From Sulfitobacter maritimus (GTDB taxonomy: Bacteria > Pseudomonadota > Alphaproteobacteria > Rhodobacterales > Rhodobacteraceae): a DNA stretch of 62,484 bases. The stretch spans positions 1 through 62,484 of the forward strand of contig NZ_JABVBB010000023.1 of the NCBI RefSeq assembly GCF_013346665.1, in the 5' to 3' direction. The notes under the pieces are model-generated. The model was not told the origin of the DNA. It saw nothing but the letters and a program-made list of their open reading frames with translations, and ran no database searches. This document shows, one piece after another, positions 25,907 to 34,549 of this stretch (its first letter is position 1; the number at the start of each line of letters is the position of its first letter). The position numbers and the translations under genes were made by a program.

Positions 25907-27121
25907 GATGGATTCAGGCGGTCACTGCAACACCTGCTCTAACTTACACGCTGGTGTGAGGAACCCTAAGGTTTTCCGTGGCCGATTGTTGAGTTGGTTT
26001 GCGACCTCATCCAACTGTTCCTGAGAGTAGTTGGAAAGGCAGGACCCTTTCGGGAAGTATTGGCGCAGCAGACCATTGGTGTTTTCATTTGTTCCTCGTT
26101 GCCATGGACTGCTTGGATCGCAGAAGTAGACGTCAGTGTCAGTCGCAACAGGGAACTTCTGATGAGAGGCTAATTCGGTTCCCCGGTCCCAAGTAAGGCT
26201 TTGCTTCAGTTGCCTGGGTAGTTTGGTCATTTGACGGGCCAAAGCAGGGACGACGGTATCAGTCTTCTTGCCATCGACCTTCACCAAGAGCGTGAACCGG
26301 GTTTGGCGCTCGACAACAGTGACGATGTAGCTGTTCTTCGATCCGCAAATGAGATCACCTTCCCAATGCCCCGGAACTGCGCGGTCGTCGATGGCAGCAG
26401 GCCTTTCCCGGATGGATACTCCTTCGACAATTTGCTGCCCTGATCCTGGTTTGTGAGCTTTGGCGTGCCGGAATTTGCGCTTACTTCTAAGATGGTTGCG
26501 CAACTCTTTGCGCAAAAGACCACGTGTTTGTACGAACAGGCTTTTGTAAATTGTTTCGTGAGACACACGCATTCCTTTTGTGTCCGGATACGTCAGCTTG
26601 AGCCATCCCGCGATCTGCTCAGGGGACCAGTCTTCACAAAGCTTGGCATCAACGAGATCTCTCAGCATTGCGTTTTCGCCTAATAAGAACGGCTTTGGGC
26701 GCTGCCCACGGCACCAGGCAAATTTATCTGCAATGATAGCACGATACAGATTCCTTCCGCCGTTTTTGTTGATCTCCCGACTTACAGTTGAAGGACTGCG
26801 GCACAAAATACTGGCGATAAATCGAATGCTATATCCATGCGATATGCCACGCGAAATCTCCTCACGCTCTTCTAAACTCAGCGCATCAGTGCGCCTAAAC
26901 CGGTGACGCGGTCTAATGCCGCCATGATACTGGAGATACGAGAAAACGGTAGCAGGAGGCTTGTCGATAACGCGAGCGATATTTGCCATCGGCGTTCCGC
27001 GTTCCCACTCGCGCCAAATCACTGATTTCTTTTTGTTCGTCCATCGGCAGCGGCTTAGTCATCAACACAGTCCTCAAATGCAAAGGTTCATACTGTGTTG
27101 CAGTGACCGCCTGAATCCATC
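25907..27121 (-). mobile_element. IS30-family insertion sequence
   Basis: About 1.2 kb with one transposase and perfect 27-bp terminal inverted repeats at 25907-25933 and 27095-27121 (outer end GATGGATTCAGGCGGTCACT). A two-base AG follows or precedes each outer end and may be the short IS30 target duplication. Only 168 bases separate it from the acyltransferase gene that heads the phosphonate region. Identical repeats suggest recent insertion. Confidence 0.93.
25922..27022 (-). CDS. IS30-family transposase, possibly with a shifted 5' end
   Basis: A DDE transposase of up to 366 residues. It shows an N-terminal HTH (IRFIASILCRSPSTVSREIN) and a catalytic core with GHWEGDLICGSKNS, LTWDRGTELA and PWQRGTNENTNGLLRQYFPKG. 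The longest frame begins at GTG (27022) without the expected first residues. An ATG at 27060 in another frame encodes MTKPLPMDEQKEISDLA, the likely native N-terminus, so a one-base shift near 27025 separates it from the rest. Activity is therefore uncertain; translation from the GTG would remove about a dozen residues. Confidence 0.88.
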   Translation of the reverse strand: MIWREWERGTPMANIARVIDKPPATVFSYLQYHGGIRPRHRFRRTDALSLEEREEISRGISHGYSIRFIASILCRSPSTVSREINKNGGRNLYRAIIADKFAWCRGQRPKPFLLGENAMLRDLVDAKLCEDWSPEQIAGWLKLTYPDTKGMRVSHETIYKSLFVQTRGLLRKELRNHLRSKRKFRHAKAHKPGSGQQIVEGVSIRERPAAIDDRAVPGHWEGDLICGSKNSYIVTVVERQTRFTLLVKVDGKKTDTVVPALARQMTKLPRQLKQSLTWDRGTELASHQKFPVATDTDVYFCDPSSPWQRGTNENTNGLLRQYFPKGSCLSNYSQEQLDEVANQLNNRPRKTLGFLTPACKLEQVLQ

Positions 27122-27289
27122 AGGTTCGAAAGAAGAGACGCACACTTGGCCACCTGGCCGGCCTGATTCCCACCCGCAAGAGAATATCGCTTTCGCAACA
27201 GTTTCTCGGCGGTCCGGCACGCACGGGTTGTTTTCGCAGTGACCTTCCTCAGCGCCCTCCAAAACAGATCAGATAGAGATTATCGAGCT

Positions 27290-28159
27290 CTATGCTCTGT
27301 ATTTCGCCTCGAACTCATAGCCATAGCTTGTGCGACCCGCGCTGCTCGGCGCGAGACTGTAAGTGGCATCGCGCAAGAAATCCATTAGCGAAGCCGGGTC
27401 GGTCGCAAATCGCGAAATCTCTTGAGGCGCGATCGGATCACCGATCCCCAACTTCACGAGTTTGTCGGTGCGACGATGGAATTCCTTGACAAGAAGCGCC
27501 ATGCGAAGTGTGTAGTTCAGATGACTGGCAAGCTGAAACAACTGTGAGTTACTTCCATCGAAAAAGACGGGCACGACCGTAGCGCCTGACTTTGCAATCA
27601 TTCGCGCTGTAAAACGACGCCACACCGGATCCATCGGGCGTTTGAATGGCCTCGCAGAAGTAGAGACGGTGCCGCCTGGAAACACCCCGATCGCGCCGCC
27701 GCCGCGCAGGAATTCAAGCGCTGCTGCACGGCTGTTCAAATTGAGTTTGATCGCGTCGTCCGACTGATCGAAACAAATTGGAAGGACCGCTCGCTGAAGA
27801 TCCGGGGCATTTCCGAAAACACTGTTCGCCAAGATCCGGAAGTCACCCCGCCTTAGAGCAAGGAGGTAACCCAGTATCATCCCGTCAAGTATGCCGAAGG
27901 GATGGTTGGCAACGACCACCAGAGGGCCGCTGGCGGGAATATTCGCAACACGGCCGGCGATCACATCGAGGCTTATGCCATAGCGCTCGATCATAATCTG
28001 CCAAAAATCACCACCCCGGGCGAGATCGTCGTGATATCCTCTGGCACGACGGATAAGCCCCAAGCGTCCGGTGGCGTTCTCGACGACTTTGATCAAGGCT
28101 CGGCCTGAGCGAGTCTGTGCAGAGCCTGAGTACGAAATATCAGCTGTACTGTTGTTCAT
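27290..28159 (-). CDS. PlsC-type lysophospholipid acyltransferase
   Basis: A 289-residue membrane-associated acyltransferase. The catalytic motif appears as ANHPFGILDG (the His and Asp of HX4D), the substrate-binding motif as GVFPGGTVS, and a further block as ATVVPVFFDG. Such enzymes acylate lysophosphatidic acid or make ornithine or other non-phosphorus lipids. Standing just upstream of the phosphonate genes, it could act in lipid remodelling during phosphate shortage, but that is inference. Its promoter side faces the phn genes across a 504-base gap. Confidence 0.85.
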   Translation of the reverse strand: MNNSTADISYSGSAQTRSGRALIKVVENATGRLGLIRRARGYHDDLARGGDFWQIMIERYGISLDVIAGRVANIPASGPLVVVANHPFGILDGMILGYLLALRRGDFRILANSVFGNAPDLQRAVLPICFDQSDDAIKLNLNSRAAALEFLRGGGAIGVFPGGTVSTSARPFKRPMDPVWRRFTARMIAKSGATVVPVFFDGSNSQLFQLASHLNYTLRMALLVKEFHRRTDKLVKLGIGDPIAPQEISRFATDPASLMDFLRDATYSLAPSSAGRTSYGYEFEAKYRA

Positions 28160-28663
28160 CTTCGCGATGCGCTTTCTGACGTGGTCCCGTACCGCACCTA
28201 TCAGAGTGTCGTAACAATCTTATGACGCGCCTGAAATCTATGGCACTGCAACTGGTGGTGGCTGGAAGCGTCCGCGCATTTCATCAGACTGTCACAAAGA
28301 GCGCCTATCTTGCAGTTGTCGTGGGGGCGGCGCACGAAGTCTGTTTCAGCATGAAGTCATTTTACCCCGCTCCGCTTTCACGGCACCCATTGCCCCGGTC
28401 GTGCGGTATTTGCTCTCCCACCACCTGATACGCGTCCGGATTGGTGTCCAAGCTCATCTCGGTTTCGCTCAAGAGGTGACGCCTGGGAAAAAGCAGCCAT
28501 TCGGACCCTGGCCAAGGTAGCCAAAACCGACGCCCAATTTGGCCTCGTCCCCCCGCATGCCCATTGGTTCCCGAAAAACTCGCACGTCACAAAAGTTTCG
28601 CGAAGCTTAAACAGTCGTGACATACGAAGCTGCGATAGCTCGCCCCGCAAACCCGGGGGACTT
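28160..28663. other. 504-base gap between acyltransferase and phnC
   Basis: No convincing gene is visible. The region carries the Pho-box-like site at 28278-28295 and would form a leader of about 340 bases before phnC. A plus-strand frame of 68 codons (28222-28428) has no ribosome-binding site and no recognisable content. The stretch nearest phnC may hold further regulatory sequence. Confidence 0.5.
28278..28295 (+). promoter_or_regulatory. Putative PhoB box upstream of phnC
   Basis: ATTTCATCAGACTGTCAC matches the two-repeat PhoB box CTGTCAT-N4-CTGTCAC at 12 of 14 defined positions. A TATCTT (28306-28311) stands ten bases after it, the usual place of the -10 element at PhoB-activated promoters. 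It is on the coding strand of the phn genes. The distance to the phnC start (about 370 bases) is long. Confidence 0.6.
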
Positions 28664-29458
28664 ATGCTCGTCATTTCTGAACTCACCAAAACATTCGGCG
28701 CGAACACGGCGGTGGCCCGTGCCAATCTGAAGGTCGATAGACCGCAGATGATCGGCATCATCGGACGCTCAGGCGCGGGAAAATCTACTCTGCTGCGGAT
28801 GCTTAACCGGCTAACCGATGCCTCCTCGGGGCAAATCCTGTTCCAAGGGCGCGATGTGACAGCGCTGCGTGGTGCCGCGCGGCGTGGCTGGCAGGCGGAA
28901 TGCGCCATGATCTTTCAGCAATTCAATCTCGTTCCGCGGATGGACGTGGTCTCGAACGTGCTGCACGGCACGCTCAACCGCCGCTCGGTGCTCGGCAGCA
29001 TCTTCAACCTCTACCCGGATGCCGACATCACCCGCGCGATCGAGATTCTGGACCGGCTGGGAATGGCGCGGCACGCGCCCAAACGGGCCGAAGCCCTCTC
29101 CGGCGGGCAGCAACAGCGTGTCGCCATCGCCAGAGCGCTGATGCAAGACCCGCGGATCATTCTGGCCGATGAACCCATCGCCAGCCTCGACCCGATGAAC
29201 GCTCAGGTGGTGATGCAGACACTGCGCCGCATTCACGAGGAAGACGGTCGGATGGTCATAGCAAACCTGCACACTCTGGATACCGCCCGTCGCTATTGCG
29301 ACCGCGTGGTGGGGATGCGCGACGGTCAGATCGTCTTTGACGGCACCCCGGAACAGCTGACCACGGGCATGGCCCGCGAAATCTACGGTGCGAGCGGCAG
29401 CTTTTCCGAAGCCGCCACCTCCACCGAGATCGAAACGCTGGACAAAGTGCCAGCCTGA
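28664..29458 (+). CDS. phnC: Phosphonate ABC transporter ATP-binding protein
   Basis: A 264-residue ATPase of the PhnCDE importer. Walker [10 protein letters not shown] is at 34-42, the signature is [15 protein letters not shown], and Walker [14 protein letters not shown] is intact. [29 protein letters not shown] sequence before the Q-loop is characteristic of PhnC. A GGGGGA site precedes the ATG. phnD follows after 46 bases. Confidence 0.95.
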   Translation: MLVISELTKTFGANTAVARANLKVDRPQMIGIIGRSGAGKSTLLRMLNRLTDASSGQILFQGRDVTALRGAARRGWQAECAMIFQQFNLVPRMDVVSNVLHGTLNRRSVLGSIFNLYPDADITRAIEILDRLGMARHAPKRAEALSGGQQQRVAIARALMQDPRIILADEPIASLDPMNAQVVMQTLRRIHEEDGRMVIANLHTLDTARRYCDRVVGMRDGQIVFDGTPEQLTTGMAREIYGASGSFSEAATSTEIETLDKVPA

Positions 29459-29504
29459 CACAACCCGCCCCATGGGGCATTTCATCGAGAACGGAGACGA
29501 CCCT

Positions 29505-30413
29505 ATGAAAAAGCTCATCGCCGCCGCTTTGGCCACCACGGCCCTGTCCGGTGCCGCAATGGCACAGAGTGCCGAAATCAACGAATTCCGCATCGGTATC
29601 CTCGGCGGGGAAAACGCTCAGGACCGGATGAATTCCTATGAATGCCTGCGCGGATACACCGAAGAGCGCCTTGGCGTGCCGACCAAACTCTTTGCCCCGG
29701 CTGACTACAACGGCGTGATCCAGGGCCTGCTGGGCGGGACACTGGATATGGCATGGCTCGGCGCCTCGGCCTATGCCGCCGTCTACCTCCAAGACGCCGA
29801 AGCGGTGGAGCCGGTTTTGGTCAAGATCAACCTCGATGGTTCCTACGGCTACCACTCCATCGGTTTCGCACGAAAAGACGCTGGCATCAGCGATCTTGAG
29901 GATATGAGCGGCAAGGTCTTCGGCTTTGGCGATCCGAACTCCACCTCCGGTTACCTGATCCCCTCAATCGAAATTCCACAGACAACCGGTGCCACAATGG
30001 AATCCGGCGCCTACTTTGGCGAGGTGAAATTCACCGGCGGTCACGAGCAAACCATCGTCGCGGTCAACAATGGTGACGTCGACGGCGGTGTCACCTGGGC
30101 CGACGGCCAGGGCAACTGGGAAGACGGCTACAACTCCGGCGCGCTGCGCAAGGCGGTGGACGCAGGCCTCGTCGACATGAACGATCTGGTCGAGATCTGG
30201 CGCTCAAAGCCGATCCCCGAAGGCCCCGTCGTGCTGCGCAAAGCCCTGCCCGACGACGTCAAAGCGACCATGACGCAACTGGTCGACGAACTTCATGAGA
30301 AAGACCCGGATTGCGCCTATGGCGTGGCGGCCGGCGAAAGCCTTGGCTTCGATCCAATCGACCACGAAGCCTATGTCTCCATCGTCGAAGCGCGCAAGGC
30401 GAAATCCAACTGA
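29505..30413 (+). CDS. phnD: Phosphonate ABC transporter periplasmic binding protein
   Basis: A 302-residue periplasmic protein that binds phosphonates for PhnCE. The signal peptide MKKLIAAALATTALSGAAMAQ sets the start at 29505, with GGAGACGA upstream. The mature fold shows the PhnD features GGENAQDR, YTEERLGVPTKLF and WLGASAYAAVYLQD. The perfect hairpin immediately behind the gene (30439-30465) could raise the amount of PhnD message relative to the permeases. Confidence 0.94.
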   Translation: MKKLIAAALATTALSGAAMAQSAEINEFRIGILGGENAQDRMNSYECLRGYTEERLGVPTKLFAPADYNGVIQGLLGGTLDMAWLGASAYAAVYLQDAEAVEPVLVKINLDGSYGYHSIGFARKDAGISDLEDMSGKVFGFGDPNSTSGYLIPSIEIPQTTGATMESGAYFGEVKFTGGHEQTIVAVNNGDVDGGVTWADGQGNWEDGYNSGALRKAVDAGLVDMNDLVEIWRSKPIPEGPVVLRKALPDDVKATMTQLVDELHEKDPDCAYGVAAGESLGFDPIDHEAYVSIVEARKAKSN

Positions 30414-30438
30414 TCATAAAGATCACGAGACATCTTGC

Positions 30439-30465
30439 AGGTCCCGACAGTTCGTGTCGGGACCT
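30439..30465 (+). terminator. Perfect 11-bp hairpin between phnD and phnE
   Basis: AGGTCCCGACA and TGTCGGGACCT form a perfect stem around the loop GTTCG, 26 bases after the phnD stop and 22 bases before the phnE start. There is no T-run, so complete termination is unlikely. It fits a 3' stabilising or partial-attenuation element that keeps binding-protein mRNA in excess, as seen in many ABC operons. Confidence 0.7.
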
Positions 30466-30486
30466 GTCGTCATAGAGGGACGACAA

Positions 30487-31365
30487 ATGCACCAGACAAC
30501 CGATGCGCCGCAGATCACAGCGGACTACCTTGCCCACGCCTGCCAAAAGCGGATGATGAACATGATCCTGCTTGTCGTTTTTGTGGCCCTGCTGATTGGC
30601 GGCTTCGGAACCGCCAATGCCCGCAATGCCGGTGGGTTCTTGAACGGGCTGCCAAATGTCTTTGATTTCCCTGCGGATGTGCTGGGCGAGGCATGGGAAC
30701 GCGCGCATCTGCTGCCGGGCTACTTTTTGAAGTACTTGCCCTCGCTCATCGAGACCGTCAACATCGCAGGAGCCGCGACGCTAATCGGCGCGCTTCTTGC
30801 CTTCTTCGGCGCGCTTCTGGCAACCCGCGGCTTGGCCCCCGCGCCTCGGCTTGTCGCCCCTTTGCGTCGTGTGCTCGACGTGCTGCGGGCCGTGCCCGAG
30901 ATCGTCATCGCGCTTGTGTTGATCTTCTTGTTGGGCGGTGGTCCGGTGCCCGCCATGATCGCCATCGCGCTACACACAGTGGGCGCGCTTGGCAAACTTT
31001 TCTCCGAAGTGAACGAGAACGCCTCTCTTAAACCGGTGGACGGGCTTGAATCCGTGGGCGCCGGTTGGCTTCAGCGCATGGTGCTGGGCGTCGTGCCGCA
31101 GGTCGCGCCCAACTACCTATCTTACGCGCTACTGCGGTTCGAGATCAACATTCGGGCCTCCGCCATTCTCGGCTTCGTCGGCGCGGGCGGCATCGGCTAT
31201 GACCTGCGCAACACGATGTCTTGGGGCCAGGGTAAGTTCGATGAAGCGGCAGCAATTTTCCTGCTCATCTTCGGCACCATCATCATCGTTGATCAGGTTT
31301 CGAGCCATTTCCGGAACAGCCTGACCCACGGCCGCGCCTATCAGGACAAGGGAGCCATCCTATGA
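30487..31365 (+). CDS. phnE: Phosphonate ABC transporter permease (first PhnE)
   Basis: A 292-residue membrane subunit of the phosphonate importer. A first helix near 20-45 (MILLVVFVALLIGGFG) and five further segments surround the EAA-type loop (LESVGAGWLQRMVLGVVPQVAP). SAILGFVGAGGIGYDLRNTM is typical of PhnE. The ATG at 30487 is chosen because GAGGGA precedes it; the long upstream open frame overlaps phnD. It overlaps the second phnE by four bases. Confidence 0.93.
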   Translation: MHQTTDAPQITADYLAHACQKRMMNMILLVVFVALLIGGFGTANARNAGGFLNGLPNVFDFPADVLGEAWERAHLLPGYFLKYLPSLIETVNIAGAATLIGALLAFFGALLATRGLAPAPRLVAPLRRVLDVLRAVPEIVIALVLIFLLGGGPVPAMIAIALHTVGALGKLFSEVNENASLKPVDGLESVGAGWLQRMVLGVVPQVAPNYLSYALLRFEINIRASAILGFVGAGGIGYDLRNTMSWGQGKFDEAAAIFLLIFGTIIIVDQVSSHFRNSLTHGRAYQDKGAIL

Positions 31366-32666
31366 CCGATCTTACCGCTTCCAGTTCAACCACCCGGCAA
31401 ACCGCCCGCCGCAGCTTTCGCCGCAAACGCATTGCAGGTCTGACCGCACCCGTACTGATCTTGGCATATCTAACCTATGTCTTCGTGGCATTCGACGTCG
31501 CCGGCCTGGGGGAGAGGATCAACGTTTCCAACATGAAAACGCTTGTGGCCGATAGCTACAGCTACAAGACCCATGTCGCCCGCGACAACCGCAATGGCGA
31601 GATGGAGATCGCCATCGAAGGTGAGCGCAAGGGCCGCTACGCGCCAGGCCAGGCGCCGAGCTGGGTCATCTTGGGCGAGACGACACGTGTCGAACTGGGC
31701 AATGGCCATGTTGTCGAGCTGGGGCCTGAAGTGACCTATGACGTGCCGGGATACGGGCTGATTACCGCCACTCCGGGGCGCAGCGGCGTCAACGCCACCC
31801 TGCCCGAAGGCCCGCTACCTGAGTGGATCAATGCTTCGAAGAACCGCCTTGCTGTCACCACCGACGCGGGCCGACTGACGATCACCCGAAATCGCGCCGA
31901 AGTCTTTCGCTACTTCAATGGGTGGGAGCTGTTCTTCTTCACTCTCGACAGCCCCTATTATGGCATGTCCCCGTTAGACCTTTTGCGCAGCGGCGACTAC
32001 GGCGCAATCTGGCAGGACTTCTGGACAAACAAGATGTGGCGTCACGGCGATGTCGCCTGGGCTCTGGTCGAGACGGTTCTGATGGCTTTCCTTGGCACCT
32101 TTGGCGCGGCGATGATCGCCTTGCCGCTGGGGTTTCTGGCGGCCAAGAACTTCTCACCTCTGGGCGGGCTGCGCTTTGCGGCACGGCGTCTATTCGACTT
32201 CCTGCGCGGTGTCGACGGGCTGATTTGGACCATCGTCCTGTCCCGTGCCTTTGGGCCCGGCCCATTGACGGGATCGCTGGCAATCCTGCTGACGGACACC
32301 GGCACCTTCGGGAAGATCTTTTCGGAGGCGCTGGAGAATGTGGACGACAAACAGATCGAGGGCATCGCCTCGACCGGGGCCGCCCCTGTGCAGCGCTACC
32401 GCTTCGGCGTGATCCCGCAGATCACCCCGGTACTGCTGAGCCAAGTACTCTATTATCTGGAATCGAATACCCGCTCGGCCACAATCATCGGCGCGATCAC
32501 CGGGGGCGGCATCGGTTTGCTGTTGACCCAAGCGATCATCACCCAGAAGGACTGGGAAGAAGTCAGCTATTACATAGTGCTGATCATTCTGATGGTAGTG
32601 GCGATGGACACCATCTCGGGCTGGCTGCGCAGTAAGCTGATCTCGGGCACAGAGGCGGGTCACTGA
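31362..32666 (+). CDS. phnE: Phosphonate ABC transporter permease (second PhnE, long form)
   Basis: A 434-residue partner permease. A first helix near 25-45 is followed by an extra periplasmic segment of roughly 150 residues (about 50-195), and then by the normal PhnE membrane core with EGIASTGAAPVQRYRFGVIPQI as the coupling loop. Tandem phnE genes with a longer second copy are common in Rhodobacterales. It begins with ATGA overlapping the first phnE and ends overlapping the hexapeptide gene by one base. Confidence 0.92.
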   Translation: MTDLTASSSTTRQTARRSFRRKRIAGLTAPVLILAYLTYVFVAFDVAGLGERINVSNMKTLVADSYSYKTHVARDNRNGEMEIAIEGERKGRYAPGQAPSWVILGETTRVELGNGHVVELGPEVTYDVPGYGLITATPGRSGVNATLPEGPLPEWINASKNRLAVTTDAGRLTITRNRAEVFRYFNGWELFFFTLDSPYYGMSPLDLLRSGDYGAIWQDFWTNKMWRHGDVAWALVETVLMAFLGTFGAAMIALPLGFLAAKNFSPLGGLRFAARRLFDFLRGVDGLIWTIVLSRAFGPGPLTGSLAILLTDTGTFGKIFSEALENVDDKQIEGIASTGAAPVQRYRFGVIPQITPVLLSQVLYYLESNTRSATIIGAITGGGIGLLLTQAIITQKDWEEVSYYIVLIILMVVAMDTISGWLRSKLISGTEAGH

Positions 32667-33280
32667 TGGCACGTCTAAACCCCGATACGCCCTTTCTCCA
32701 CCCGGACTGCGAGGTCAACGACACGCAGTTCGGGCGCTATGTCGAGATCGGGCGCGGCAGCCGGCTGAACCATTCCAGCATCAATGATTACTCCTATTGT
32801 GACCGCTGGTGCGACATTGCCAATACGCAGGTCGGCAAGTTCAGCAATATCGCCGCCAGCGTGCGCATCGGTGCGACGGATCACCCCATGGAGAAGGCCA
32901 GCCTGCACCATTTTCACTACCGGGCAGGCGACTATTTCGACGGCGCTGAGGACGATGCAGCTTGGTTCGCTCTGCGCCGCAGCCGCCGCACGGTGATCGG
33001 CCACGACACATGGCTGGGCCACGGCGCGCAAGTGCGGCCCGAGGTCAGCATCGGCCATGGAGCAGTGGTGGCGGGCGGGGCCATCGTCACCCGCGATGTC
33101 CCCTCCTACATGATTGTCGCGGGCATCCCCGCCAAACCTCTGCGCCGTCGCTTCTCCGAAGACGTCGCCGCACGGATGGAGGAGATGGCGTGGTGGGATT
33201 GGCCCCATGAGCGCTTGGAGACGTCGTTGCAAGACTTCCAAACTTTGGCAGCCGAGGCGTTCTTGGAGAAATACGGCTAA
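32666..33280 (+). CDS. Phosphonate-cluster hexapeptide-repeat transferase
   Basis: A 204-residue left-handed beta-helix acyltransferase. Hexapeptide repeats run through about residues 20-155 (for example VEIGRGSRLNHSSINDYSYC and GAVVAGGAIVTRDVPSYMIV), followed by AGIPAKPLRRRF. It corresponds to the family described as phosphonate-metabolism hexapeptide transferases. It may take the place of the acetyltransferase PhnO, absent here, which N-acetylates aminoalkylphosphonates; that is inference. Its stop overlaps the convergent phnF stop by four bases. Confidence 0.86.
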   Translation: MARLNPDTPFLHPDCEVNDTQFGRYVEIGRGSRLNHSSINDYSYCDRWCDIANTQVGKFSNIAASVRIGATDHPMEKASLHHFHYRAGDYFDGAEDDAAWFALRRSRRTVIGHDTWLGHGAQVRPEVSIGHGAVVAGGAIVTRDVPSYMIVAGIPAKPLRRRFSEDVAARMEEMAWWDWPHERLETSLQDFQTLAAEAFLEKYG

Positions 33281-33990
33281 TCCTCGAGGTTCAACGTCAA
33301 CGTGACCCGATCGCCGGCAAACCATGTCGTTCCATACTCTACCGGCACGCCTTTCGGGTCGACATTGATCCCCTCGGTGCGCAAGATCGGCGCGCCCTCG
33401 GACAAGCGCAGATGAAGGGCTTGGGTGGCATTGGCCAGTTTCGCCGTCAGACGGGTTGAGGCGCGGGTATAGTCCGTTACCCCGCCCGCCGCCAAAGCGG
33501 ATGTGACGGAGCGGCTGGTCTCGAGCACCGCCAGGAGCTTCGGCAAGCGCGCGGCGGGAAACAGGCTGCGAAAGATCGCGATAGGCTGGTCATCGGCCAG
33601 CGACAGACCCTCATAGACATGCACCGGCGCCTTCTCTTCCAGACCCAACTGCACGGCCTCGTGGGCCGAGGCCACGCGTGTCTCGAGCGTCAGGATTTCC
33701 TTGGCGGGCACACGTCCCGCCGCCGCGAGGTTCTGATGAAAGCGCACCCGTTTGCCGATCGGATATTCCGTCGGCCGCTGCGCCACGAAGACCCCCGCAC
33801 CCCGGCGGCTATAGGTCAGCCCATGATCGTTCATGTCGCTGATCGCCCGGCGCACCGTGTGGCGGTTTACCCCGAACCGCGCGGAGAGCTGCGCTTCAGT
33901 CGGCAACCGATCACCAGGGGCATACTTGCCCGAGGCAATGTCGTGGATCAGCGTTGCGGTGATGTTTTTCCAAATCGCGGTACGGGCCAT
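33277..33990 (-). CDS. phnF: Phosphonate metabolism transcriptional regulator, GntR/HutC type
   Basis: A 237-residue regulator. The N-terminal winged helix covers about 8-75 (LIHDIASGKYAPGDRLPTEAQ, SARFGVNRHTVRRAISDMNDHG in parts), and a C-terminal UTRA ligand-binding domain covers about 95-235. Its position between the transport and C-P lyase operons, divergent from phnG, identifies it as PhnF. It probably represses phnG onwards through the TTGTATA/TAGACAA repeats at 34047-34073. Confidence 0.92.
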   Translation of the reverse strand: MARTAIWKNITATLIHDIASGKYAPGDRLPTEAQLSARFGVNRHTVRRAISDMNDHGLTYSRRGAGVFVAQRPTEYPIGKRVRFHQNLAAAGRVPAKEILTLETRVASAHEAVQLGLEEKAPVHVYEGLSLADDQPIAIFRSLFPAARLPKLLAVLETSRSVTSALAAGGVTDYTRASTRLTAKLANATQALHLRLSEGAPILRTEGINVDPKGVPVEYGTTWFAGDRVTLTLNLED

Positions 33991-34046
33991 GTCGCAGAAG
34001 TTTCACATTTCCTTGCTTGCGCCGACGGGAGGACAGCGGCTAATAG

Positions 34047-34073
34047 TTGTATAGTTGTATAGCAATTAGACAA
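34047..34073. promoter_or_regulatory. Putative PhnF operator repeats before phnG
   Basis: TTGTATA occurs at 34047-34053 and again at 34055-34061, and the inverted half TAGACAA at 34067-34073. The 19-bp unit TTGTATA-GCAAT-TAGACAA is a six-of-seven inverted repeat of the GT-N-TA-N-AC type used by HutC/PhnF regulators. It lies 18 bases before the phnG ATG and about 60 bases before phnF, so it may control both. Confidence 0.6.
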
Positions 34074-34090
34074 GTATGCAAGGTGTCTAA

Positions 34091-34549
34091 ATGACGGTAG
34101 GACCCGACGAAGAAACCCGCGACCGAAAAACATGGATGGGCATCCTCGCCCGGGCAGAAGCGGGCGACCTTGCCCGGCTTTGGCAGGACTTAGGACCTGC
34201 GCCCGCGCATGACGTGCTCCGCGCGCCCGAGATCGGGGGCATCATGCTGCGCGGTCGCATGGGCGCTGTAGGCGACGCCTTCAACATGGGCGAAATGTCA
34301 GTCACGCGCTGTTCGGTTCGGCTCGCGAATGGCCCTGATGGCCACGCCTATGTGCAGGGACGCAGCCGCACGAAGGCGCTGCAGGCTGCCTTGGTTGATG
34401 CCCTGATGCAGAGCGGTGCTGCAGATGCGGTTCGCACCAAACTTCTTAGCCCTCTCGCGGAGATCGAGGCGAAACGCCGCGCAAGCCGCGCTGCCAAGGC
34501 CGCCGCTACAAAGGTCGACTTCTTCACCATGGTCCGGGGAGAAGACTGA
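34091..34549 (+). CDS. phnG: C-P lyase complex subunit PhnG
   Basis: A 152-residue subunit of the PhnGHIJ core complex, which attaches the phosphonate to ribose in place of adenine. Conserved PhnG features include WMGILARAE, LRAPEIGGIMLRGRMGA, GDAFNMGEMSVTRCSVRL and YVQGRSRTKA. It starts the second phn operon, preceded by the PhnF operator repeats, and its TGA overlaps the phnH ATG by one base. A rather long start region before WMGIL is normal. Confidence 0.94.
   Translation: MTVGPDEETRDRKTWMGILARAEAGDLARLWQDLGPAPAHDVLRAPEIGGIMLRGRMGAVGDAFNMGEMSVTRCSVRLANGPDGHAYVQGRSRTKALQAALVDALMQSGAADAVRTKLLSPLAEIEAKRRASRAAKAAATKVDFFTMVRGED

Noticed and set aside
28222..28428. 68-codon frame in the gap before phnC
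   Set aside because: No ribosome-binding site, overlaps the Pho box, and the translated sequence shows no recognisable pattern.
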